DNA from: Actinacidiphila epipremni
Lineage (GTDB): Bacteria; Actinomycetota; Actinomycetes; Streptomycetales; Streptomycetaceae
NCBI RefSeq assembly: GCF_012034175.1
Contig: NZ_JAATEJ010000014.1
Span: forward strand, 1 to 64,000
Direction: 5' to 3'
Length of the DNA: 64,000 nucleotides
The position numbers were made by a program, and so were the translations under genes. Below, in pieces: positions 8,453-31,816 of the stretch. The first letter of the stretch is position 1, and each line of letters starts with the position of its first letter. A model generated the notes under the pieces. It made no database searches. It saw only the letters and a list, made by a program, of their open reading frames with translations, and had not been told where the DNA came from.

Positions 8453-9190
8453 GTGCGGACCGAGATCGAATGGGTGGTTCAAGGCATTCATGAGGGCTTT
8501 GAGGGCAACCTGTCCATCGCCGACTTCGGGCGGATGGCCAGGCTGAGCCCCTGCCACATGGCCAGGTTGTTCCACCAGGAGACCGGACTGACTCCATCTG
8601 GTTTCCTGCTCGCAGTACGTATGGAGCAGGCCCGGCGCAAGCTCCTGAAGTCGGAGCGCAGCATAGCGGACATCGCCGACGAGGTGGGCTACGCCAGCCT
8701 CGGGGCGTTCACCTCGCGGTTCACCAAGGTCACCGGGGTCTCGCCGGGCAAGTACCGGCGGCTGAGCTCGCTCGGCAGCGGTATCGTCGACATGGTGACG
8801 GGCACCGAGGCGCCGACGTACTTCACCTACGGCTCGGTGACCGGCCGGACCCTCCGCAGTGACGGGCTCACCCGCGAGCCCGTCTACATCGCCGCGTTTC
8901 CGATGTCGGCGGTCGGGCGTAAAGCCACCCGCTGCTGCCGCAGCGGAAACTCCACCGATCCCTGGAACATCGCCCACATCCCGTCCGGGAGCTGGTTGAT
9001 CGAGGCGGTTTCCCGGACCGTGGGCGGCGGGCGCCATGATGTCGTGGTGGGGCAGGCCGGGCCCTTTCGGATAACACCCGGCAGTGTCGTCAACGTCGAT
9101 GTGGTTTTGTCGGCGCCGTCGAAACTCCGGGTAATCGAGCCGGACCGGGCGCAGCTCGGACTCGCGGTTCCGAATCTCTTCAACTGCTAG
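8453..9190 (+). CDS. AraC-type regulator 2 with N-terminal HTH and beta-rich C-terminal domain
   Basis: 245 aa. Residues 1-105 form an AraC-type double helix-turn-helix (LSIADFGRMARLSPCHMARLF; SIADIADEVGYASLGAFTSRF; GVSPGKYRRL). The second half repeats the pattern of the regulator at 6461: GSVTGRTLR, VYIAAFPMS, IPSGSWLIEAVS, GPFRITPGSVVNVDVVL. The GTG start at 8453 has GGGGAGG ten bases upstream. It is divergent from the SARP across 196 bases, where both promoters must lie. The paired HTH genes around the SARP suggest a local regulatory circuit, and the shared C-terminal half suggests a common kind of signal. No ligand can be named. Confidence 0.85.
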   Translation: MRTEIEWVVQGIHEGFEGNLSIADFGRMARLSPCHMARLFHQETGLTPSGFLLAVRMEQARRKLLKSERSIADIADEVGYASLGAFTSRFTKVTGVSPGKYRRLSSLGSGIVDMVTGTEAPTYFTYGSVTGRTLRSDGLTREPVYIAAFPMSAVGRKATRCCRSGNSTDPWNIAHIPSGSWLIEAVSRTVGGGRHDVVVGQAGPFRITPGSVVNVDVVLSAPSKLRVIEPDRAQLGLAVPNLFNC

Positions 9191-9340
9191 TTCCCCTTGC
9201 GCGGCCCGGCATTGGCCGCGCAAGGGCAGGCAAGCAATACGGGAGATGCCCCTTCCCCTCCTGGGACGAAGAATCGACAGTGGACTTCTTTGGTCCGAGT
9301 CTGCTCTTTGTCCAGTTGGTCGCGAGGCCTTGGAGGATCT

Positions 9341-10696
9341 GTGGGCACAATAGGTGGACACGCGGTCGTGATCGGCGCCTCCATGGGCGGGCTGAACGCC
9401 GCCGCGGTGCTCTCCGGGCGCTTCGAACGGATCACCGTCATCGACCGGGACACCCTGCCCGACGAGGCGTCGGACCGCCGCGGCGTCCCGCAGAGCGGCC
9501 ATGCGCACGCGCTGCTCATCAGCGGCCGGCAGGTGCTGGACGGCATCTTCCCCGGCCTCACCGACGAGCTGATCCGCGGCGGTGCGGTGCCCTACGACGC
9601 CGGGTGGGACCTGCTCTTCCATCAGATGGGCGCGCTGCGCACCCGCTTCAGCAGCGGCAAGCTGGGCATCAGCCTGACCCGGGCGTACCTGGAGCACACG
9701 GTACGGCAGCGGGTGCGGGCGCTGCCCAATGTGACGATCCGCGACCAGGTCTCGGTGATCGACCTGCACGGCACCGCCGGCCGGGTCAGCGGCGTGGTCC
9801 TGGACGGCAACGAGGTGCTGCGCTCGGACCTGGTCGTCGACGCCACCGGCCGCAGCGGCGACCGCACCGACGCGTGGCTGGCGCGGCTGGAGTGCCCGGC
9901 GCCGGCCGTCACCAAGCTCAAGGTGGACGTCGGCTACACCACCCGGGTGCTGCGCCGCGAGCCCGGCGACCGGATCGGCGGCGAGGGCGGCGGGCTGCTC
10001 TACCTGATGTCGGCGGTGCCACCGCACGACAAGCGCGCCGCGGCGGTCTTCGCCGTCGAGGGCGACCGGTGGATGGTCACGCTCGGCGGCTGGCACCGCT
10101 CGCACGCGCCGACCGACCCGGACGGCTTCATGCAGTTCGCCGAGTCGCTGCCCGACCCGCACGTGGCCAAGCTGCTGGCCTCCGCCGAGCCGCTGGACGG
10201 GCCGCGCGCCCACAAGTTCACCTATCCCCAGGCCCGGCGCCGGCACTTCGAGCGGCTGCGCACACTGCCGACCGGCTACGTGGCCCTCGGCGACGCCATC
10301 TGCAGTTTCAACCCGCTCTACGGCCAGGGCATGACGACCGGCGCGATGGAGGCGGTGGCGCTCGGCCGGACCCTCGACGAGCACCGGCGCGCCTCGGCGG
10401 CGATGGCGCGGGCGTACTACCGGCGGGTGGCGCACGTGCTGGCCACGCCGTGGCAGATGTCCACCGGCAGCGACTTCATGTACCCCGAGACCGTCGGCCC
10501 GCGTCCGGCGGGCACGGCGCTGGTCAACCGGTACGTCCGGCAGCTGATGCTCGCCACGCACGTGTCCCGTGAGGCGCATATGACGCTGCTGGACATGCAG
10601 CACCTGCTGGCCCGCCCGACGTCCATCTTCCGCCCGGGCCCCGCGGTCCGCTCGCTGCTGGCGGCCCGCCACTCCCCCGCCGCCCGCGCCGAGTAG
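9341..10696 (+). CDS. FAD-dependent monooxygenase (epoxidase/hydroxylase family)
   Basis: 451 aa. The N-terminal dinucleotide site is a variant, VVIGASMGG (residues 9-17), with VIDRD at the next strand end. The second FAD-contact motif is GDAICSFNPLYGQGM (about 317-331), typical of group A flavin monooxygenases related to squalene epoxidase and polyether epoxidases. It lacks WxWxIP, so halogenase activity is not expected. The GTG start at 9341 follows GGAGG at the right spacing, although the frame stays open upstream to 9197. It is monocistronic, 150 bases after AraC-type regulator 2 in the same direction and convergent with the PKS operon. It probably hydroxylates or epoxidizes the polyketide; the substrate is unknown. 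Confidence 0.8.
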   Translation: MGTIGGHAVVIGASMGGLNAAAVLSGRFERITVIDRDTLPDEASDRRGVPQSGHAHALLISGRQVLDGIFPGLTDELIRGGAVPYDAGWDLLFHQMGALRTRFSSGKLGISLTRAYLEHTVRQRVRALPNVTIRDQVSVIDLHGTAGRVSGVVLDGNEVLRSDLVVDATGRSGDRTDAWLARLECPAPAVTKLKVDVGYTTRVLRREPGDRIGGEGGGLLYLMSAVPPHDKRAAAVFAVEGDRWMVTLGGWHRSHAPTDPDGFMQFAESLPDPHVAKLLASAEPLDGPRAHKFTYPQARRRHFERLRTLPTGYVALGDAICSFNPLYGQGMTTGAMEAVALGRTLDEHRRASAAMARAYYRRVAHVLATPWQMSTGSDFMYPETVGPRPAGTALVNRYVRQLMLATHVSREAHMTLLDMQHLLARPTSIFRPGPAVRSLLAARHSPAARAE

Positions 10697-10729
10697 GCCC
10701 CGCGGGGAAGCCCCCCGGCACCGCGCAGG

Positions 10730-10759
10730 AAGGCCCCGCCGCAGGTCCGGCGGGGCCTT
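10730..10759. terminator. 12-bp hairpin between convergent genes
   Basis: AAGGCCCCGCCG pairs perfectly with CGGCGGGGCCTT around the loop CAGGTC and is followed by T-rich bases. It lies between the monooxygenase and the end of the leftward PKS operon and can terminate both. Confidence 0.8.
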
Positions 10760-10829
10760 TCCCTGTGCCGTCCTCCCGAGGAGCGGCCGTACGTGCCGCG
10801 GGCCGCCCCCTGGCGCGGGGGCGGCCCGG

Positions 10830-12089
10830 TCACACGGCGGGCAGCACGGTGACGTCGGCGGCCGGGCCGTGCCGGCCGCGCAGGGCGGAGTGCAGGACCG
10901 GGCCCGGGTCGGGGTTGCCGGGGCGGCCCGAGGCGGTCGGGAAGACCCGGTCGAAGGCGAGCGCGGGCCCGACCGCGCACACCTCGCCGGCGCCGCCCGG
11001 CGGCACCGAGCCGCCGCGCTCGTCGAGCACCTCGATGCGCACGCCGGCGACGGCCTGGCCGACGCTGCGCCCGCGCCGCCGCCGGTCCGGGCTGCCCTCC
11101 TCGCGGGTCAGCTCGCGGGCCGTCCACGGCAGGGCGCCGGCGCACGGCGCGAACTCCGCCCACAGCCGGGACGCCGGCAGCAGCTCGCGGTGCCGGGCGG
11201 CGAGTTCGGCCGGGCACGGCTCGCCGAGCAGCACCACCGTGCGCGGCCCCGCGGTGCCGGGCACGAGCAGCCGGTCGTACTCGGCCGGGGTGAGGACCGC
11301 GGCCGGCGAGCGGGTCAGCGCGCCGTCGGGCGGGCCGCAGTACAGCGTGCCGGCCGAGGCGACCGCCCACCACATCGCGGCGAGCGCGGCGGGCCCGCCG
11401 GGCGCGGGCTGCCGGATCTCGACGCCGTGCTCGGCCGCCCCGACCCGCTGGATCCGGGCGGCGGAGGCCAGCTGCCAGGCCCGGTGGTCGACGAGCTCGC
11501 CGACCGGTCCCGGCACCGCCCCGGTGCCGGGCGCGATCAGCAGGTACGCCGGGTCGATCGGGCCGGAGCGCGGCAGCGACCCGTCGGGGCGTACGGCCTC
11601 GGCGCGCTGCCAGGTGGCCGGGTCGTCCATCGGCAGGGCCAGTGCCACGTCGCCGAAGGCGGTGCGCTGGGCGTGCCCGCACAGCACCGTCTGGGCGCCG
11701 CTGAGCCGGGCGATGTCGCGCAGCGCCGAGTCGGGGGTGCCGGCCGGCACCGGCACGCACACCCCGCCGGCCTTGAGCACCGCGAGCTGCGCGATCAGCG
11801 AGCGCCGGTGGTCGGCCGAGGAGATGATGACCGGGTCGCCGAGCTGCATCCCGCCCAGGACCAGGAGCGAGGCCAGCTGCCGGGCGCGCTGCTCGGCGCC
11901 GCGGTAGGTCAGCCGCCCGGTGCCGACCCGTACCGCGGTGTGGTCGGGCCGCCGGGCGGCGACCCGGGCGAACATCGCGTCCAGGGTGAGCTGCCCTGCG
12001 GCCTGTGCGGTGAGCTGGAGCGGGCGTTCGGCCGCTCGGGATGCCGGGGGCGCGACCGTGCCGGCCGCCCGGTCAGGAGATGAAGTCAT
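10830..12089 (-). CDS. Decayed, C-terminally truncated adenylation-domain protein
   Basis: 419 aa related to the N-terminal subdomain of AMP-forming ligases/NRPS A domains. The A1/A2-like parts remain (LTYRGAEQRARQLASLL; LAVLKAGGVCVPVPA). The P-loop YTSGTTGxPKG has become LIAPGTGAVPGP. The later ATP motifs are unrecognisable and the YRTGDL hinge and catalytic A10 lysine are absent: the protein stops shortly after an A6-like GEVCAVGPALAF. Adenylation is therefore not expected. Its ATG overlaps the end of the flavin reductase by 17 bases, so it is translationally coupled and still expressed. It could be a pseudo-enzyme, a helper protein, or a gene in decay. It is the last gene of the PKS operon, before a terminator. 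Confidence 0.65.
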   Translation of the reverse strand: MTSSPDRAAGTVAPPASRAAERPLQLTAQAAGQLTLDAMFARVAARRPDHTAVRVGTGRLTYRGAEQRARQLASLLVLGGMQLGDPVIISSADHRRSLIAQLAVLKAGGVCVPVPAGTPDSALRDIARLSGAQTVLCGHAQRTAFGDVALALPMDDPATWQRAEAVRPDGSLPRSGPIDPAYLLIAPGTGAVPGPVGELVDHRAWQLASAARIQRVGAAEHGVEIRQPAPGGPAALAAMWWAVASAGTLYCGPPDGALTRSPAAVLTPAEYDRLLVPGTAGPRTVVLLGEPCPAELAARHRELLPASRLWAEFAPCAGALPWTARELTREEGSPDRRRRGRSVGQAVAGVRIEVLDERGGSVPPGGAGEVCAVGPALAFDRVFPTASGRPGNPDPGPVLHSALRGRHGPAADVTVLPAV

Positions 12090-12600
12090 AGTAGAGGTGG
12101 ACGTCCTGTCCTGACTCGGCCCAGGCCCCGTAGCGGCGCATGCCGTACAGCAGCGGCCACTGGGAGGACAGCTGGCTGACGGCGACGGCCGCGCCCATGA
12201 CGACCGCGTGGTCGCCGATCTCGTGGACGTCGGCGACCCGGCAGTCGGCGATGGTGTGCGCGGCCTCGACCAGGTGCGGCCCGCACGCGTCGCCGTCCAT
12301 CGTCCACGGGGTGCGGTCGAACCGCTCGGGGTCGCCGGAGGCGAACAGCTCGGCGGTGCCGCGGGCGGCCTGGTGCAGCAGGTTGATGGTGTAGGCGCCG
12401 CTCTCCAGGACGGCCTGCAGTGTCGGGCTGCCGCGCCGCAGGCACACCAGCAGCGTGGGCGGGTCGAGGGCGACGCTGCACAGCGAGGTGCAGGTCATGC
12501 CCCAGGGCACGCCGTCGGCGCCGAGCGAGGTGATGACCGACACGCCGGTCGGGAACGCGCTCATCAACGGGCGTATGTCGGGGACGGGATGCTGCGTCAT
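12073..12600 (-). CDS. Flavin reductase (FMN-binding split-barrel family)
   Basis: 175 aa. It has the HpaC/RutF-type split barrel: MSAFPTGVSVITS, GMTCTSLCSVALDPPTLLVCL, YTINLLHQ, and a C-terminal HVVM-like strand DHAVVMGAAV. It reduces free FAD/FMN with NAD(P)H and hands FADH2 to two-component monooxygenases and halogenases. ATG at 12600 (MTQHPVPD) is preceded by AAGGGAAGG; the frame continues 24 codons upstream without support. It lies in the PKS operon, 136 bases after the thioesterase and overlapping the adenylation remnant. It is the only flavin reductase in the window, so it probably serves the halogenases at 0.2 kb and 31.8 kb. Confidence 0.85.
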   Translation of the reverse strand: MTQHPVPDIRPLMSAFPTGVSVITSLGADGVPWGMTCTSLCSVALDPPTLLVCLRRGSPTLQAVLESGAYTINLLHQAARGTAELFASGDPERFDRTPWTMDGDACGPHLVEAAHTIADCRVADVHEIGDHAVVMGAAVAVSQLSSQWPLLYGMRRYGAWAESGQDVHLYYDFIS

Positions 12601-12736
12601 GGCCGGAACCTTCCCTTCCTTAGATGGTTCCCTGCGGTTCCTTGTCGTTCCGCGTGGTGGCTCGCAGTCCATCGTGGGTGCTGGTGGGGGCGCGCGGTTC
12701 GTCGTGGTTGCTCGCGATGTGCGGTTGCCCGCGATG

Positions 12737-13558
12737 TCAGGCGTCGCTCGTGCGGTACTCCCAGGGGTTGTCGGGGGCCACCCGCAGCGCCTGGGAGATC
12801 TCCTCGGTCAGCAGGGCGGCGAAGTCGGGGAAGGCCGGGCCCAGGAAGTGGAAGTGCCCGCCGTTGACGACGACCCGCTCGAACCGGGACAGGGTCTGGG
12901 CGACCCAGCCGACCTGGGTTCCGGGCGGGGCGACATGGTCGTCGCTGCCGCCGAAGACGGTGAGCGGGATGCCGAGCGGCGGGCGGGCGGGGTCGGGGCG
13001 GTAGTCGGCCACCGCCCGCAGGTCGTTGCGCACCAGGTGCAGGAAGCGCGCCTTGAAGTCCGGGAGTTCGGCGATACGGGGGTGCATGCCGCCCATGTCG
13101 GTGAGGTGGCGCATCAGTTCGTCGTCGGGCAGCTCGGTGTCGGGCAGGCCGTCGGGCACCGGGTGGCCGGGGGCGGCCCGGCCGGAGACGCCCAGCCACA
13201 CCGGCGGGCGGCCCTCGGCCTGGAGCAGCAGCGCCGCCTCGTAGGCGACGACCGCGCCGAGGCTGTGGCCGAACAGCGCCAGCGGTACGTCGCCGGTCCA
13301 GGGGCGCAGCCGGTCGGCGGCCCAGGCGGCGAGCCGGGACATGTCGGCCAGCGGCGGCTGGGTGTGGCTCTTGCCGCGGCCCGGCAGGTCCAGCAGCAGC
13401 AGCTCCCAGTCGTCCGGCAGCAGCCGGCTCAGCGGGAAGTACGCAGCCGCCGAGCCGCCGGCGTGGTGGACGACCACCAGCCGCACCCGCGGGTCGCTCA
13501 GGACCCGCGGGCGGACGAAGGCGCCGATGGTGTGGTCGGCGAGCGAGCCTCCGCTCAT
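12737..13558 (-). CDS. Type II thioesterase (editing)
   Basis: 273 aa alpha/beta hydrolase. The nucleophile elbow is GHSLG (near residue 94), with Asp in FGGSDDHVAP and His in GGHFHFLG (about 235) completing the triad. These external thioesterases remove stalled or wrongly primed acyl groups from carrier proteins. The ATG overlaps the stop of the upstream KS-ACP gene as ATGA, so the two are translationally coupled. No integrated TE is present in the PKS genes, so this enzyme might also release product, though editing is the usual role. Confidence 0.9.
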   Translation of the reverse strand: MSGGSLADHTIGAFVRPRVLSDPRVRLVVVHHAGGSAAAYFPLSRLLPDDWELLLLDLPGRGKSHTQPPLADMSRLAAWAADRLRPWTGDVPLALFGHSLGAVVAYEAALLLQAEGRPPVWLGVSGRAAPGHPVPDGLPDTELPDDELMRHLTDMGGMHPRIAELPDFKARFLHLVRNDLRAVADYRPDPARPPLGIPLTVFGGSDDHVAPPGTQVGWVAQTLSRFERVVVNGGHFHFLGPAFPDFAALLTEEISQALRVAPDNPWEYRTSDA

Positions 13559-16029
13559 CACGCGGCTCCCGCGTGCTCGGCCCCGCTGCGGCCGGCCCCT
13601 TCCCGCTCGGCCTGCGCGGTCGCGGTGATGTCGCGGGCCAGCGAGCCGAGCAGTTCGGTCAGCGGCAGGTCGAGCGGCAGCTCCTCGGCGGTCAGGCCGA
13701 AGCGGTAGTGCTCCTCGACGCGGGTGATGAACAGCGTCGAGATGAACGAGTCGCCGCCGCCGTCCAGGAAGGACAGCTCCGGGTCCAGCGGCTCGTCGGC
13801 GTGCAGCACGTCCTGCAACTGCCGCAGCAGGAAAGCCTCGACGGCCGCGGTGTCCAGCGGGTCGGGCGCGGCCTCGCCGGCCGCCGCTCCCCCGCCGTCG
13901 CCGCCCTGCTGCGCGCCGGCGCCGAACATCGCGGGCTCGTCGATCCAGAACCGGCGCCGCTGGAAGGGGTATGTGGGCAGGTCGCCGAGCAGTTCGGCGC
14001 CGGGTGCGCGCAGGGCGTCCAGGCGCGGCTCGGCGCCGGCGGTGAACAGCGCGGCGAGCGCGGCCAGCAGCAGGCCCTGGGCGTCCTGCGGGCGCTCGCC
14101 GGTGAGCGGGGCGGTGTGCGGGCGGCCGGCGGACTGCCAGGTCAGCCGCGCGGGTCCCGCGCCGGCCGCCCCGAGGCCGACCCGCAGCCCGAACCGGCCG
14201 AGCAGCGCGGCCAGCCCGGCGGCGGGCGGCTGCGACTGGTCGCCCTGGAGCGCGGGGTAGGCGCGCACCAGCTCGCGTAACGCGGCGGTGAGGGCGGCCT
14301 CGTCGCCGCCGGGCAGCAGGGTCAGGTCGCGCGGGGTGCGGTCGGCGCGGGGTGCGGCGGTGTGGGCCAGGCCCTCGACGGCGGCGTCGAGCTCGTCGGC
14401 GAGCGCGGCGGCGGAGGTCGCGGTGACCGCGAGCCGTACGGGGTGGGCGGCCCGGCCGCAGCGCTGGGTGTGGCACAGCGACGGGGCCTGCGCGGGATCG
14501 CCCTTGCGCAGCCGGTCGGCGAGCCGGCCGGCGAGGATGCCGAGCGCGACCGGGTCCTTCGCGGAGACGGTGAGCAGTTCGGGCCCGCCGTCCACCGCGC
14601 CCGGCCCGGCGGGCGCGTCCGCCGCGGCGGCGCCGGTGTCGTACGCCTCCAGCAGGGCGTGCGCGTTGGTGCCGCTCATGCCGAAGGAGTTGACGCCGGC
14701 GATGCGGCGCGGCAGCTGCTCGGGCCAGGGCTGGTTGGCGCGCGGCACGGTGAAGCCGAGGGTGTCCCAGGGGATGTGCGGGTTGAGGGGGCCGTCGTCG
14801 GGGCTCGCGGCGGCGGGGATCTCGCCGTGCCGCAGCATCAGCACCGCCTTGATGAGCGCGGCGATGCCGGAGGCGGCCTCCAGGTGGCCGAGCCGGGACT
14901 TGACGCTGCCGATGGGCAGCGGGAAGCCGCGGGCGCGCACGGCGTCGCCGATGACGCCGTCGAGCGCGCCGACCTCGATCGGGTCGCCGAGCGCGGTGCC
15001 GGTGCCGTGCGCCTCGATCCAGCCGATCTCGGCCGGGTCGACGCCGGCGTCGTCGAGGGCGGCGCGGATGACCTCCTGCTGCGCGGGCCCGTTGGGGGCG
15101 GTCAGGCCCGAGGCGGCGCCGTCGTGGTTGACGGCGGTGCCGCGCAGCACGGCCAGGATCGGCCGGCCCTCGGCCTCGGCGTCGGCGAGCCGCATGAGCA
15201 CCAGCACCCCGACGCCCTCGCCGCGGCCGTAGCCGTCGGCGGAGGCGAGGAAGGAGTGCGAGCGGCAGGTCGGCGACAGCGCCCTGGTCTGGCTGAGCGA
15301 GACCATCAGGTTCGCCGACAGCAGCAGGTTGGAGCCGCACAGCAGCGCGTAGCGGCACTCCTTGGCGCGCAGGCCGCGGGCGGCCAGGTGCAGCGCGGTC
15401 AGCGACGAGGAGCAGGCGGTGTCGACGCTGAGCACCGGGCCGCTGAAGCCCATGGTGTGGCTGATCCGCCCGGCGCCGAAGCACAGGCCGCCGCCGGTGG
15501 TGAAGTACGGGTCGATGCCGCTGGTGTCGCTGCGGTCCTCCAGCCGCTCCAGGTACTCCGAGGCCATCATGCCGAGGTAGACCCCGACGTTGAGCCGGTC
15601 GGGGCGGCGTACCGGGATGCCGGCCCGCTCCAGCGCCTCCCACGCGGTCTCCAGCAGCATCCGCTGCTGCGGGTCGAGGAGCTTGGCCTCGCGCTGGGAG
15701 ATGCCGAAGAAGTCGGCGTCGAAGTGCGCGATGTCGTCGAGGAAGCCGGCCTGGTCGGCGTAGGAGCGGCCGGGCTTGCCGACCACCGGGTCGTAGACCG
15801 CGCGCAGGCCCGGGCGGTCCTCGGGGATCGGCCCGTAGGCGGTGCCCTCGCCGCGCAGGAAGTCCCAGTAGCCCTCGGGCGAGTCGAGGCCGCCGGGCAG
15901 CCGCAGGGCCATGCCGACGACGGCCAGCGGGGCGCGCCGCTCCTCCTCCAGCTCCTGGATTCTGGCCTGGAGGCGGCGGGAGTGCCTCAGCTGGTCCTCC
16001 ATCAGCCGGCGTATCTGATCGGCGTCCAT
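13558..16029 (-). CDS. Type I PKS, single module KS-ACP without AT
   Basis: 823 aa. A short N-terminal helix (residues 1-32, RRLMEDQLRHSRRLQARIQEL) looks like a docking element. The KS (about 35-465) has Cys206 in VDTACSSS, His in EAHGTGT and His in SRLGHLEAASG, so it appears active. Next come an adaptor-like stretch and the post-AT linker YPFQRRRFW, but no acyltransferase between them. The C-terminal ACP has Ser761 in DGGGDSFIS, where most PKS ACPs have GxDSL. There is no KR, DH, ER or TE. Codon 584 is TTA (14278-14280). It lies 11 bases after the upstream PKS gene and overlaps the thioesterase by ATGA. It must receive extender units in trans or act only in chain transfer. Confidence 0.88.
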   Translation of the reverse strand: MDADQIRRLMEDQLRHSRRLQARIQELEEERRAPLAVVGMALRLPGGLDSPEGYWDFLRGEGTAYGPIPEDRPGLRAVYDPVVGKPGRSYADQAGFLDDIAHFDADFFGISQREAKLLDPQQRMLLETAWEALERAGIPVRRPDRLNVGVYLGMMASEYLERLEDRSDTSGIDPYFTTGGGLCFGAGRISHTMGFSGPVLSVDTACSSSLTALHLAARGLRAKECRYALLCGSNLLLSANLMVSLSQTRALSPTCRSHSFLASADGYGRGEGVGVLVLMRLADAEAEGRPILAVLRGTAVNHDGAASGLTAPNGPAQQEVIRAALDDAGVDPAEIGWIEAHGTGTALGDPIEVGALDGVIGDAVRARGFPLPIGSVKSRLGHLEAASGIAALIKAVLMLRHGEIPAAASPDDGPLNPHIPWDTLGFTVPRANQPWPEQLPRRIAGVNSFGMSGTNAHALLEAYDTGAAAADAPAGPGAVDGGPELLTVSAKDPVALGILAGRLADRLRKGDPAQAPSLCHTQRCGRAAHPVRLAVTATSAAALADELDAAVEGLAHTAAPRADRTPRDLTLLPGGDEAALTAALRELVRAYPALQGDQSQPPAAGLAALLGRFGLRVGLGAAGAGPARLTWQSAGRPHTAPLTGERPQDAQGLLLAALAALFTAGAEPRLDALRAPGAELLGDLPTYPFQRRRFWIDEPAMFGAGAQQGGDGGGAAAGEAAPDPLDTAAVEAFLLRQLQDVLHADEPLDPELSFLDGGGDSFISTLFITRVEEHYRFGLTAEELPLDLPLTELLGSLARDITATAQAEREGAGRSGAEHAGAA

Positions 16030-16040
16030 GGTTTCCCGCC

Positions 16041-25139
<9,099 letters not shown>

Positions 25140-25160
25140 GGTGGGTGTCCTCGCTGTCGG

Positions 25161-31496
<6,336 letters not shown>

Positions 31497-31753
31497 GGGT
31501 AGCCTTTTCGTCGTGCCCGGCGGAATTGACCGGGGCGGTCGTCAACAGCCACGTGGAATGTCGGGGGGAACCGCGGAAAACACCGCGCCCGCCACTACCC
31601 TACGGAGCGCGCTTCCGCCGGGAAAACCCCCTGATCCGACCGGCGCAATTCGGGAGGGAAAACCCCTACCACGGGCTAGGGGTGAACGGCTGCCACCCCG
31701 CTTCCGTTTCACCGGTATTTCGTTTCCGGGAAAAGCGCGGGAGGACGCCGGAA
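31497..31753. promoter_or_regulatory. Upstream region of the PKS operon with a repeated 11-mer
   Basis: No gene is seen. The PKS operon promoter (minus strand) should lie here. The 11-mer GGGAAAACCCC occurs twice, at 31620-31630 and 31656-31666, 36 bases apart, and a related GGGAAAAGC follows near 31728. These could be activator half-sites (LAL or SARP), but no standard SARP heptamer array is obvious. Confidence 0.4.
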
Positions 31754-31799
31754 ATCCACAGCCAGTCCGCATGGGCATGGATGCGGACCGGCTGTGGAT
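31754..31799. terminator. Long hairpin after halogenase 2
   Basis: ATCCACAGCC (31754-31763) pairs with GGCTGTGGAT (31790-31799) and GTCCGCAT (31765-31772) with ATGCGGAC (31781-31788), leaving one A/C mismatch and an 8-base loop. It sits just past the halogenase 2 stop on the minus strand and separates that unit from the PKS operon. Confidence 0.8.
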
Positions 31800-31816
31800 G
31801 TCGGGTGCCCGGCGGG

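Noticed and set aside
9197..9340. N-terminal extension of the FAD monooxygenase to 9197
   Set aside because: The extension lacks a ribosome site and any structure; GGAGG directly before GTG 9341 marks the true start.
12706..12737. Direct repeat GGTTGCTCGCGATGT / GGTTGCCCGCGATGT at the thioesterase end
   Set aside because: Only two copies 17 bases apart, one reaching the stop codon; no sign of an attachment site or regulatory role.
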